The notes under the pieces are model-generated. The model did no database searches. It was not told the DNA's origin and was given only the letters and a program-made list of their open reading frames with translations. 64,000 nt of DNA from Rhizosphaericola mali (lineage in GTDB: Bacteria; Bacteroidota; Bacteroidia; Chitinophagales; Chitinophagaceae), in the NCBI RefSeq assembly GCF_004337365.2, contig NZ_CP044016.1, forward strand, positions 1,364,001 through 1,428,000, written 5' to 3'. Of the stretch, positions 29,780 to 38,813 are shown piece after piece. Each line of letters begins with the position of its first letter. The stretch's first letter is position 1. A program made the position numbers and the translations under genes.

Positions 29780-30451
29780 CTAATTAGAAAATTTATAACC
29801 TACACCTTTCACCGTGGAGATACAATCTATTCCCAATTTTTGACGGATTTTTCTGATATGTACATCGATGGTGCGATCGCCTACGATGACGTCTATGCCC
29901 CAGATCTGTTGTAAAATTTCATTTCTTAGAAATACACGACCAGCTTTAGATGCTAATAAGTATAAAAGTTCAAATTCTTTTTTAGCTAAAACAACTTCAT
30001 TATCATCCACTTTTACCACATATTTCACTGGATCGATCAACATATTTCCAATTTGAAGCGTCTTTTCGCTTTCTTTATTTTTTCTACGGAAAATAGCGTT
30101 TACACGACTAGTAAGCACTTTTGGACTGATTGGTTTGCTGATATAATCATCTGCCCCCAATTCAAAACCTTTTAAATGTGATTTTTCGTCATTCAAAGCC
30201 GTCAAGAAAATAATTGTTGAATCTTCAAATTCTGGTTGACTTCTTAGAATCTCGCAAACTTCTGTTCCTGATTTTTTGGGCATCATAATATCCAAAATCA
30301 AAAGATCTGGAACAAATTCTTTTGCTTTATCTAATGCTTCTTCTCCATTTTCGGCTTGAATAATATCATAGCCTTCCTTTTTCAGATTGTAACTTAGGAT
30401 CTCTAATATATCCGGTTCGTCTTCTGCAATTAGAATTTTATTTTTTTCCAT
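29780..30451 (-). CDS. OmpR/PhoB-family response regulator
   Basis: 223 aa from ATG 30451 (MEKNKILIAEDEPDI; an earlier in-frame ATG at 30487 gives an unlikely hydrophobic extension). The receiver has acidic D11, phospho-acceptor D54 (LLILDIMMPKK) and KPIS with the conserved Lys near residue 104; the C-terminal winged helix ends with VDVHIRKIRQKLG-type IDVHIRKIRQKLG and TVKGVGYKFSN. No histidine kinase gene is adjacent, so it is an orphan regulator in this window. Confidence 0.96.
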   Translation of the reverse strand: MEKNKILIAEDEPDILEILSYNLKKEGYDIIQAENGEEALDKAKEFVPDLLILDIMMPKKSGTEVCEILRSQPEFEDSTIIFLTALNDEKSHLKGFELGADDYISKPISPKVLTSRVNAIFRRKNKESEKTLQIGNMLIDPVKYVVKVDDNEVVLAKKEFELLYLLASKAGRVFLRNEILQQIWGIDVIVGDRTIDVHIRKIRQKLGIDCISTVKGVGYKFSN

Positions 30452-30565
30452 CACTTTATAAATTGCTTGCAAAATTATCAATAACATGATAAGATAATCT
30501 TTTGTTCATATTAAGTTATTGTTAAGCCAAAAAATACAATTGAAATTATCCTCATAATTTGGCTG

Positions 30566-30573
30566 TATTTTTG
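30566..30573 (+). promoter_or_regulatory. Candidate -7 element TATTTTTG
   Basis: Exact TAnnTTTG match 45 bp upstream of the 729-aa secreted-protein gene; a weak ATTG lies 23 bp further up at 30539-30542. Confidence 0.5.
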
Positions 30574-30617
30574 CATATATTGTCACGACTTTAATAGTTT
30601 TTACGAAGCGTATTTCT

Positions 30618-32807
30618 ATGAATAAAATATTACCAATTATATCCAGCATCGTTTTGAGTATTGGGATAGCTCAAGCACAAAGCAACTATCCTATCGAAAG
30701 AGCCTCATTTCATGACAATATTGACAATAGTCAAAAACGAATTCTCAATTTAGATCATAAGGATGATAGTTTGTTTACGCCTTCAGAATCTGACGAAAAA
30801 GTAAACGAACAAGCAACATTTGCTGCCACTTCTCAGATAGACAGTATTCAAAGTCAAATTGAATCGGATAAAAACATGGATAGTAACACGAAGATTAAAT
30901 ATCTACGTGGTCTCAATGATTTATTGTCATCTTTTATAATGGGATTTAAGAGTCATTCTATCAAGGGGGGACAATTAACTACGTTGATTTCTGCATTTGA
31001 TCAATCTATGGCTTTGGAGCAAACGGATCAAGCGATCACGCCAATAGTTTATAAAAGTCCGTTAGCCGTAGGAAAGATTTTAATAAATAATTTTGCGTTT
31101 AGACAAAATTCTGGTTTGGAGGACTCTAAACAAATTTTGATTACAAAAGAATGTGGAGATTTTCCACATAGAGCATTGGATATTTTGGAAAATCATCCAG
31201 AATATAAGAGTACAGATAGTGTTATTGTAGCTGTGGCGCATCGCGATCCAGATTATTTGTATAATTATGCTGCTGCGACTACGAGATTGGGAAATGTTAT
31301 TCGTAAAAATCCTGATTTATTAGTTGCTACGATCAGTAGTATGGCTACACGTAAAACAGGTCGTCAATATTTTCCTTTTTTAGATAATTTGTATAAAGGA
31401 ACAATCACATTTGATGCTATTGATAAAACTTTAGAAGATCCTACATACCAAAAGTATTATTCCTTATTGGTCAATACAGAAGTTGAATATTCTAAAAGAA
31501 TATTAGAAAGCGATACGCCAATGGGAATGAAAGCATTGGGACGCAGATTGAAAGATGTATCGATCGATCCATTTGTCAATACCATTAATGGTCTACATGA
31601 GTCTCCAGATGCTGTACGTTTTAAATCAATTATGCCATTAACTCCGCAAGAATTATATTATTTAGCGGTTTTAAATGAGGAAGAATTGTACACATCTAGT
31701 TATTTGCATGGCGTTTACAAACAAATATTTGAAAAAGGTGGTAAAGGTTATACGGGAGACAAATTATTAATGAGTGTTTATTTTGACCATTTCAAAAAAT
31801 GGATCAAAATGGCTGCCAATTACAACAAATTGGAAGATTTTCTTGCTACAATGAATCCGCAAAATTCGGAATTATTGATGCGTCAATTTGTTAGAAATTT
31901 GGACAAAACACAAGGAACAGACAGCTTAGAAGATGCCGTGGATGTTGCTGGTTCTTTTGCAAGTATCAAAGATCCCAAAGTTAGAAATTTGGTTTTGGAT
32001 GAGGTGCAAGTTAATTTGGAACATGCGAAAGCTACAGGAAACAAAAAAGCAATCAACATCTATGATATTTTGAATACGTTGTTTTTATCCATGGATCCAA
32101 AAAACAATATAGATGTATCTAAATCTTTGGGGATTGAACCCGTTTATTATATGCCAATAAAAGAATTGAAAGATGATAAAGGTCGCATTATCATTCAACA
32201 ATTTTTTTATGGAGATAAAGATGGTCAAACGGGTTACAATAATTTCTTAGCGACATTTAGCGGAAAAGGTTGGAAGACAACTCACACTGCAGAATGGTCG
32301 ATCGTTAGCTCTACTATTGGAACGCCAGTTATTATTTATTTCAATAAACCATTGGATGAAGAAAAAGGTTTGGATGATAAAGCACAACAAGATTTGGATG
32401 CGTATTTGGAAGAGAATGACATTCATCCAACTTTAGTGATTCATAGAGGACATAGTTATTATTTGCCTACTACCATCAAACAACTTGTACCATCTGCGAA
32501 AGTCGTAATGTTAGGAAGTTGTGGAGGTTTCCAAAGCTTGAGTGATGTATTAAATATCGCACCAGAAGCACATATTATTTCCTCTAGACAAACGGGAACG
32601 AATTTGGTAAATATCTCCGTAATTTCTGGTATTATCAATAATCTAAGAGATGGTAAAACCTTGAATTGGGTAGATATGTGGAAAGGATTTTCCAATAAAT
32701 TAAATGGAAATGCAGAGTTTGCAGATTATGTTCCTCCCTATAATAATCTCGGAGCTGTATTTTTAATGGCATATAAAAAACTCCAAGAAAAAGAAGAAAA
32801 AGAATAA
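30618..32807 (+). CDS. Secreted protein with clan CD peptidase-like His/Cys signature
   Basis: 729 aa, signal peptide ending near residue 20 (GIAQAQ). No family is recognised over the first ~580 residues, which are largely helical. Near the C-terminus, LVIHRGHSYY (H609, H612) is followed 23 residues on by VVMLGSCGGFQS with C635. A hydrophobic strand ending in H-x-G-H and a second strand ending in G-S-C-G is the pattern of caspase/gingipain-type (clan CD) cysteine peptidases and CHAT domains. The His-Cys distance is shorter than in most of these, so catalysis is only a possibility. Stands alone, closed by a terminator; divergent from the response regulator. Confidence 0.75.
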   Translation: MNKILPIISSIVLSIGIAQAQSNYPIERASFHDNIDNSQKRILNLDHKDDSLFTPSESDEKVNEQATFAATSQIDSIQSQIESDKNMDSNTKIKYLRGLNDLLSSFIMGFKSHSIKGGQLTTLISAFDQSMALEQTDQAITPIVYKSPLAVGKILINNFAFRQNSGLEDSKQILITKECGDFPHRALDILENHPEYKSTDSVIVAVAHRDPDYLYNYAAATTRLGNVIRKNPDLLVATISSMATRKTGRQYFPFLDNLYKGTITFDAIDKTLEDPTYQKYYSLLVNTEVEYSKRILESDTPMGMKALGRRLKDVSIDPFVNTINGLHESPDAVRFKSIMPLTPQELYYLAVLNEEELYTSSYLHGVYKQIFEKGGKGYTGDKLLMSVYFDHFKKWIKMAANYNKLEDFLATMNPQNSELLMRQFVRNLDKTQGTDSLEDAVDVAGSFASIKDPKVRNLVLDEVQVNLEHAKATGNKKAINIYDILNTLFLSMDPKNNIDVSKSLGIEPVYYMPIKELKDDKGRIIIQQFFYGDKDGQTGYNNFLATFSGKGWKTTHTAEWSIVSSTIGTPVIIYFNKPLDEEKGLDDKAQQDLDAYLEENDIHPTLVIHRGHSYYLPTTIKQLVPSAKVVMLGSCGGFQSLSDVLNIAPEAHIISSRQTGTNLVNISVISGIINNLRDGKTLNWVDMWKGFSNKLNGNAEFADYVPPYNNLGAVFLMAYKKLQEKEEKE

Positions 32808-32814
32808 TTCAAAA

Positions 32815-32837
32815 TAAGGCGCTAATTTAGCGCCTTA
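32815..32837 (+). terminator. Terminator hairpin
   Basis: 10-bp perfect stem TAAGGCGCTA / TAGCGCCTTA with a 3-nt loop directly after the preceding stop; the T run after it is short. Confidence 0.65.
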
Positions 32838-32884
32838 ATAGTTCTTATATAAGTTTAATTGTATTTTAAAAAGAAGTGATCATT

Positions 32885-33346
32885 ATGGACGTTTTAGACA
32901 ACACAGACATTTTAATTTTAAAAACATTAAACCAAAACTCTAACATAACTACAAAGGAACTTGCAAAAATAGTTTCGCTCTCTCCCACTCCAGTTTTTGA
33001 GCGGGTCAAGAGGTTAGAAAATGAAGGCTATATCAGAAAATACATAGCCGTTTTAGATGCTGAGAAATTAAATAAAGGGTTTATTGTCTTTTGTAACATC
33101 AAGTTGAAAAGGCACAATAAAGAGATTGGTAACAATTTCGTATCTGATATTATGCAAATCGAAGAGATTGCGGAGTGTTACAATATCTCTGGCGACTTCG
33201 ATTTCTTATTGAAGATTTATGCAAAAGATATGCACCACTACCAAGACATCGTATTCAACAAATTAGGTTCTGTTGAGAGTATTGGTAGTACGCATAGCAC
33301 TTTTGTCATGAGCGAAATTAAAGCCTCTTTTACCTTACCGATTTAG
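32885..33346 (+). CDS. Lrp/AsnC-family transcriptional regulator
   Basis: 153 aa from ATG 32885 (a GTG three codons earlier is possible). HTH: NITTKELAKIVSLSPTPVFERVKRLENEGYI; C-terminal RAM domain with FVVFCNIKL-type FIVFCNIKLKRH and CYNISGDFDFLLKIYAKD, the usual ligand-binding segment. Its last 12 bp overlap the 3' end of the convergent gene at 33335, without a terminator between them. Confidence 0.95.
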   Translation: MDVLDNTDILILKTLNQNSNITTKELAKIVSLSPTPVFERVKRLENEGYIRKYIAVLDAEKLNKGFIVFCNIKLKRHNKEIGNNFVSDIMQIEEIAECYNISGDFDFLLKIYAKDMHHYQDIVFNKLGSVESIGSTHSTFVMSEIKASFTLPI

Positions 33347-34405
33347 TATAGAAAATTGACTTGAAACGTTTTTATTTCCGTTTCGTTCGTCAAATTTCGC
33401 AGCTATATCTTTTGCTAATGGGAAATAAAAATCATGTAATTCTTCTTTGGAATACTGATTTTTATTTTCCTTATATAGCAAATGTGAAGAAGGTAATTGC
33501 AAATTGAAAATAGTTCCGTCAGGGAAAAATTCCAATGTCTCTAATAGATATATGGAAAATAGTAATTGTGTGCGATTTACTGGACCATCAGCAATGGGAA
33601 TATATTTTTCCAAAGAAGACTTAGCTCTTTCTAGATCTGATTTTGCCCAAAACCTCGCCAATTTCATAACAGACAATAGAATGCTACTATCATATTCCAT
33701 TTGAGAAAGTTCTTCCTCTGCCTTATTCGCATAGTCAATTGCTAGTTTGTCTTCACTCAATAGACTTGCCTCGTTGGACAAGTTAATCAAAGTACGCATT
33801 GGTACATGTGCGCAAGTGTATTGTTTTTTCAATAAGGGTAATGCCATTTCTTCTCCCTTGGTAAATCCATCCGTCAATATAGTTGCTGACACCTCAGCAT
33901 CCATCTCGCAAGCCTGACAATCACTCATATTATCTCGATCAGTACTATTTAACTCTTGTAATGATTTGGCAATGGCGGAATTGTCTTTTTGAAAAATAGC
34001 TTCACTTACTTTTTCATTATAATAAGCTCGTTTGCCATATCCATTTCGTTCCAAACGAACTACAAAATCATTTAATGCAGCATCGATCTGTGCTAAAGAA
34101 ATATTGGGATTTTCATATAATTCAGAAATCATCCATTTATATTGCCATAAAAAATCCTTTTCATTAAACACATCTGGATTTTCATCAAAAGTTTGCAATA
34201 ACCAAGCAAATGCCGGAATGGATTCGTTAGCAAAGGCAAGATCCCTTTCGGTATTAATCAATTCCAAACGCAAATCATATCCCCATTCTTTATCTTGATT
34301 TTCATCGGCGATTTGAATAGCTTGTAAAATCAATTTCACCTTTTCCTCAGGTAAACTGATTTTATCAACTTCATTAAGTAATTTTTGTATTTTAAGTGTG
34401 TACAT
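33335..34405 (-). CDS. Helical partner protein of the Hsp90/Sel1 operon
   Basis: 356 aa, function not recognised. No signal peptide or membrane segment; long amphipathic helices suggest a degenerate TPR-like solenoid (LIDYANKAEEELSQMEY-type repeats near residues 215-290). A Cys pair DCQACEMD sits near residue 168. It is the third gene of the operon, 9 bp after the Hsp90-like gene, and overlaps the convergent Lrp gene by 12 bp. The context points to a co-factor or client adaptor of the Hsp90-like protein (inference). Confidence 0.82.
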   Translation of the reverse strand: MYTLKIQKLLNEVDKISLPEEKVKLILQAIQIADENQDKEWGYDLRLELINTERDLAFANESIPAFAWLLQTFDENPDVFNEKDFLWQYKWMISELYENPNISLAQIDAALNDFVVRLERNGYGKRAYYNEKVSEAIFQKDNSAIAKSLQELNSTDRDNMSDCQACEMDAEVSATILTDGFTKGEEMALPLLKKQYTCAHVPMRTLINLSNEASLLSEDKLAIDYANKAEEELSQMEYDSSILLSVMKLARFWAKSDLERAKSSLEKYIPIADGPVNRTQLLFSIYLLETLEFFPDGTIFNLQLPSSHLLYKENKNQYSKEELHDFYFPLAKDIAAKFDERNGNKNVSSQFSILNR

Positions 34406-34414
34406 TTTTTCAAA

Positions 34415-36205
34415 TTAAATATTGATAAAATTGGTCATTCCCATGACAATAAGACTATACAACGCATCATTAAACATCGTCAATTCTTTTTCACTCACCG
34501 TATATTTTCCCATCAACATGGCTTGTACAAATAAGACTTGAACTATTGGAGTCAAGATGTCTGTATCCGTAATGGTAATTAAATTTTGAATCAAACTATT
34601 ATCCAAATTTAAACAGAATACAGGCTTTTTTTGTACTTCTTGCGGTATGGATTGTATTGCGCTGGCAAATGGATTGCTATTTTCCTTGAGCTGCTTAATT
34701 GTATTGTTAAAGGCAGACTCTTCCGGTCGTGTGTATAACGTAGGAGTATCAGAAGGTTGAAATCTCTTGAACTCTAATTCTATATTATAGCTCTTTAAAA
34801 TTTCTAAAATCTTAGTTCGAATACCTAACAAACTTATCTCTTCTTTCTCATCAATACTTTGAAGAGAATTCAATAGTTTGTAGGAATTAATCGCTTGAAT
34901 TTTGTATTCGGGATGTGCGCTTGCAATTTTTCGTAAAAGTTCTTCGTCAAAAGTATAAGAGGCATTCACAACCATATTTCCCTGAAAATTTGCCAATCTT
35001 TGCACTTGTTTGAACTCATCAAAATCCGGGCAATAATAGATCGTTTGTCCAGTTTCGATGATATTTCTAAAACTACGAAATCCCTTATTTGTTTCGAATG
35101 GCAAGTCATTAATTACTAATTGTAAAAACTCAGTATCTTCCAATGCAATCGCTTTTACATGTAAAAAATGTACCTGAATAATTTTATAGTAGATCTCAGG
35201 ATTCAATGTTTTTAAACTTTCTAAATAGTGCTTGATTATTTCCCCTAATTCTTTTTTTACCTCGCGCAAAACATCATTATGCATCAAAGATTCTCTGGAT
35301 GCGGTGGCATTTAGATCATTGGAATTAAGCAACATTTTTACAAAAAAAGCCCAACTAGGCAAAAGCCCATTGTCATTTTCAGTCAAAAACATCCGTTTTA
35401 AAAAAACACGATGATTTTGTTTACCTGAAAACGAAGTTTTTTGTGGTAAAATATATAGTACACCCGAACAATCACCTGCCTTTGTGTGAAATGGAATAGC
35501 ATCTAAAAACTTAATATTAAAAACATCTCTACCTATTTGTAATAGATCTTCTTTTTCTAAATTACCATTGATCCACTGCGCTTTGGTCTCGTTGACTATT
35601 ATTGTATCATTCTTATTTTCGATAACAATTTCTTCTGTCAGCGCATTTCCATAGTAACGAATCTGTGGTAAAAAATGATTTAAACCAAAAAGATGTTTGT
35701 ATTGCGCTTTGGAATATAAAATTACTTTCGTTCCAACGTTTTCATTGCGAGGCAAATTTTCAATTGTATAATTTCCGTCACTACTTGCTGTCCAACGAAA
35801 ACTATGGTCTTCAAATATAGATTGTGTCTCTACGATTATTTTTTCACTAACCACAAAACAAGACAACATGCCTATACCAAATTTTCCTATAAAATCCTTA
35901 CCATCAATATTGTCATTACGCTTGGAACTCTCCCCAATTACGGAAAGAAACTGATGAATCTCATTCTCTTTCAAACCAATGCCGTTATCCTGAAAAGTGA
36001 AAAAAGCATCCTCGTCTGTCGGTAATTGAATTTTTATTTTCCCAACGATAGTTTCATCTAGATTTTTTCTGGCTGTAATTGCATCGACTCCATTTTGCAA
36101 TAGCTCCCGAATAAATGTATTCGGGTTGCTATATAAATGTTCTGACAAAAGGGAAATCATCCCTTGTAAATTTACTTGAAAGGAATAAGGTTGATTTTGA
36201 TCCAT
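34415..36205 (-). CDS. Hsp90-family (HtpG-like) ATPase
   Basis: 596 aa GHKL-ATPase chaperone. N-terminal nucleotide pocket: ELLQNGVDAITARKNL (Glu and Asn-like residues, near 38-53), FQDNGIGLKENEIHQFL with the DxGxG motif, IGESSKR, GKFGIGMLSCFVVS. Middle-domain motif LNATASRESLMHND. The C-terminal part differs from canonical HtpG, and the first Asn of the ELxxNxxDA motif is ELLQNGVDA. This is a variant Hsp90-family protein, not the housekeeping htpG, and sits between a Sel1 repeat gene (7 bp upstream) and the helical partner. Confidence 0.9.
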   Translation of the reverse strand: MDQNQPYSFQVNLQGMISLLSEHLYSNPNTFIRELLQNGVDAITARKNLDETIVGKIKIQLPTDEDAFFTFQDNGIGLKENEIHQFLSVIGESSKRNDNIDGKDFIGKFGIGMLSCFVVSEKIIVETQSIFEDHSFRWTASSDGNYTIENLPRNENVGTKVILYSKAQYKHLFGLNHFLPQIRYYGNALTEEIVIENKNDTIIVNETKAQWINGNLEKEDLLQIGRDVFNIKFLDAIPFHTKAGDCSGVLYILPQKTSFSGKQNHRVFLKRMFLTENDNGLLPSWAFFVKMLLNSNDLNATASRESLMHNDVLREVKKELGEIIKHYLESLKTLNPEIYYKIIQVHFLHVKAIALEDTEFLQLVINDLPFETNKGFRSFRNIIETGQTIYYCPDFDEFKQVQRLANFQGNMVVNASYTFDEELLRKIASAHPEYKIQAINSYKLLNSLQSIDEKEEISLLGIRTKILEILKSYNIELEFKRFQPSDTPTLYTRPEESAFNNTIKQLKENSNPFASAIQSIPQEVQKKPVFCLNLDNSLIQNLITITDTDILTPIVQVLFVQAMLMGKYTVSEKELTMFNDALYSLIVMGMTNFINI

Positions 36206-36212
36206 GTATATT

Positions 36213-38714
36213 CTATCTTCTTTTTCTTTTTGTAATTTTCATTGCGCCTTCATGTCCATTTTCGGCAGCTTTTTCAAACCATTGCATGGCTTTTTCATCA
36301 TCTTCTGATACGCCCTCTCCCATTAGATAACAATTGCCAAGTTTATATTGCGCCTCTGGAAAATTGGCCTCTGCGGAAGCTTGAATCCATTCAATCCCCT
36401 TATTTGTATCTGCTAAAACTCCGTCCCCTTCCAATAACTGTAAGCCTGCATAATATGCCGCGTATATATTACCATCTTGCGCTGCTTCATTAAACCAGGG
36501 AAATGCTTGTGTTGCATCCACATTAGTACCAATACCAAAATATAAACAACGGCCTAATCTATATTTCGCAGTGATATTTCCTTCTTGCGCTGCTCTTTGA
36601 TAATAGTTAAATGCAGCTTCTGCATTTTTATCTACCCCAATTCCAAACTCATAACACATACCAATACCATCGGAAATTACACCTTGTTCTTCTGCTTTTT
36701 TATAGTATTCAAATGCTTTCTCTGGTTGATCTATTTGATCATAGTCGTAGAAATAGTAATCACCTATTTCTATAAATGCATAAGGATAATTTGTCGCTGC
36801 AGCTTGTTGAAAATATTCTAATCCTTTTTGAGAATCTTGCGTAACAAATCCATGCATATAATATCGACCACAAATATATTGCGCATAGAAATAGCCTAGA
36901 TCTGCGGCTTGTGTAAAATATCCTAATGCTTTATCCAAATCTTTACTAACGCCAAAACCTATTTCATAACAAATACCTAATTCTGTCAATGCTTTAGCAT
37001 GATTGGCGTCTGCAGCTTTTGTATATAATTCAATTGCTTTATCAGGATTCACATCTGTACCGATACCGTGACGATAACATCTACCTAATTCGTATAAGGC
37101 ATTTATATCATTATATTCGGCTGCATAACTATAGCATTTAAATGCTTCTGCTGGCTGTTGTGCTCCAGATTTATGATAGTCATTTTCCAAATATACACCC
37201 TTGATATAATTAGCATAAGGGTAACCTAATTGCGCAGCTGTATCGAAATAGGAAAACGCTTTTGCATAATCTGGTTCGGCAGCAACCTCTTCTAATAACC
37301 CCAATTCGGTAATTGCTTGGACGTTATTGCTATTCGCTGCTTCTAGAAAATAAGGTTTTGCTTTCTCATTATCTGGAGTCACATTTCCAATTCCATATTT
37401 ATAAAAACGTCCTACTTGATATAATGCTTGTGGTAGTTTTTGCTCTGCAGCATCACTATAGAATTCAAATGCCTTTTCATAATTAGGTTCGCTTTCTTTG
37501 TTTCCATATTCAAAGAAATTACCTAATCTATATTTGGCATATGGGACATTTTTTTCGGCTAAATTATTGAAAATAGAGATTGCTTTTTCGTCATTTACAT
37601 CCATAAATCGACCGTCTAAATGCAACTCCGCCCATTCAATTTCAGCATCGACACTATTTGCTTTAGCGCCTTCATCAATGAAATGCAAGCCCAAATTGGC
37701 ATTGTTTAGCGTTTGATTGTATAGATACAAACAACCTAAGCGATACGCCGCATAACTATAACCATATTCCCACGACTTATTCAACCAATAAATAGCTTCA
37801 TCATAGTCGGCTGTATTTTCAGATAATTGTTGTGGCAAAAGAATCAAAGCGATAGATGTCGCGGCTTCTATAATGCCATACTCAAATGTCTCTTTAAATG
37901 CCTGAATAATTTCCGTCTTATCTGCCTCTGGTGGCGTATTGGCAAGTTTCATCTCTGTAAGTAGATATTTACAATAGGATGAATCATATTGATTAACTGC
38001 AATTTCCAAAGTCTTATCTAGATTTTCTTGATCACCAATCGATCTGTAATACGATTGTAGTATTTGGAAATAATGTCTTTGGACTTTTTTATCTGAATTA
38101 TCTTTTAATGGTTCTATGGCAGCAGGAACGGAAGCGGAATCATTTCCCCAAGATTGTATATAATTATAGTAAATAATTCCCCATGGATTTTGCGTTCCTG
38201 CCAATTCCTTTAAATTTTGAAGCGCAATATCTTTGTCTGTGAAATCGAAAATACTTACATAATTATAGTAATTCAATAAAGGCGCAGCAACGCTTTCACC
38301 TTTCTCTTGTGCTATTTCTAAATATTTTTTCGCTAAATCTTTATTTTGTAAAAATCTTCTAGACAGGACGAATTGTAAACCTAATTCTACCCAAGCTTCT
38401 GTATTCAATTGAGCATAATGTTCCAATTGCTGTGTAAGTTTATGATGAAAGAAAGTATAATCTTCTTCATTCAAATAAACGCTTGCTCTAAAATCTGCCG
38501 AATTATTTATCAAAATTTCATAGATAGATTTTAATAAAATTGCGTCAACAGATTTATTCTTAGAAACTTCTAGTAATTTTTCAAATACGGATAGAAAATA
38601 AAACCATTTATCAAAATCTTCCAACTTGTAGTTTTCAAAAGCTAAGGGTTCAGCTAAAATGTCTTCCAAATTGATAGATTCAGAAAATAGCTGATAACGA
38701 TCTTTCAATTGCAT
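36213..38714 (-). CDS. Sel1/TPR repeat protein
   Basis: 833 aa with no signal peptide. From about residue 290 to the end there are around 15-17 Sel1-like units of roughly 36 residues, e.g. ALYELGRCYRHGIGTDVNPDKA, AQYKLGNCYLMGEGVSEDDEKA, each with the Y-x-L-G-x-x-Y-x-x-G core. The N-terminal ~280 residues are helical without a clear repeat. Sel1 solenoids are protein-binding scaffolds. First gene of the three-gene operon with the Hsp90-like protein, so it may recruit clients or partners for it (inference). Confidence 0.93.
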   Translation of the reverse strand: MQLKDRYQLFSESINLEDILAEPLAFENYKLEDFDKWFYFLSVFEKLLEVSKNKSVDAILLKSIYEILINNSADFRASVYLNEEDYTFFHHKLTQQLEHYAQLNTEAWVELGLQFVLSRRFLQNKDLAKKYLEIAQEKGESVAAPLLNYYNYVSIFDFTDKDIALQNLKELAGTQNPWGIIYYNYIQSWGNDSASVPAAIEPLKDNSDKKVQRHYFQILQSYYRSIGDQENLDKTLEIAVNQYDSSYCKYLLTEMKLANTPPEADKTEIIQAFKETFEYGIIEAATSIALILLPQQLSENTADYDEAIYWLNKSWEYGYSYAAYRLGCLYLYNQTLNNANLGLHFIDEGAKANSVDAEIEWAELHLDGRFMDVNDEKAISIFNNLAEKNVPYAKYRLGNFFEYGNKESEPNYEKAFEFYSDAAEQKLPQALYQVGRFYKYGIGNVTPDNEKAKPYFLEAANSNNVQAITELGLLEEVAAEPDYAKAFSYFDTAAQLGYPYANYIKGVYLENDYHKSGAQQPAEAFKCYSYAAEYNDINALYELGRCYRHGIGTDVNPDKAIELYTKAADANHAKALTELGICYEIGFGVSKDLDKALGYFTQAADLGYFYAQYICGRYYMHGFVTQDSQKGLEYFQQAAATNYPYAFIEIGDYYFYDYDQIDQPEKAFEYYKKAEEQGVISDGIGMCYEFGIGVDKNAEAAFNYYQRAAQEGNITAKYRLGRCLYFGIGTNVDATQAFPWFNEAAQDGNIYAAYYAGLQLLEGDGVLADTNKGIEWIQASAEANFPEAQYKLGNCYLMGEGVSEDDEKAMQWFEKAAENGHEGAMKITKRKRR

Positions 38715-38813
38715 AAAAAGATGAATATTTAGTTACAAACAATATAATTCATTTTCTTAAACAAAAAATTAGCCAAAATGTTGAACATCAAAGTTTATAG
38801 GCAAATTTTACAA

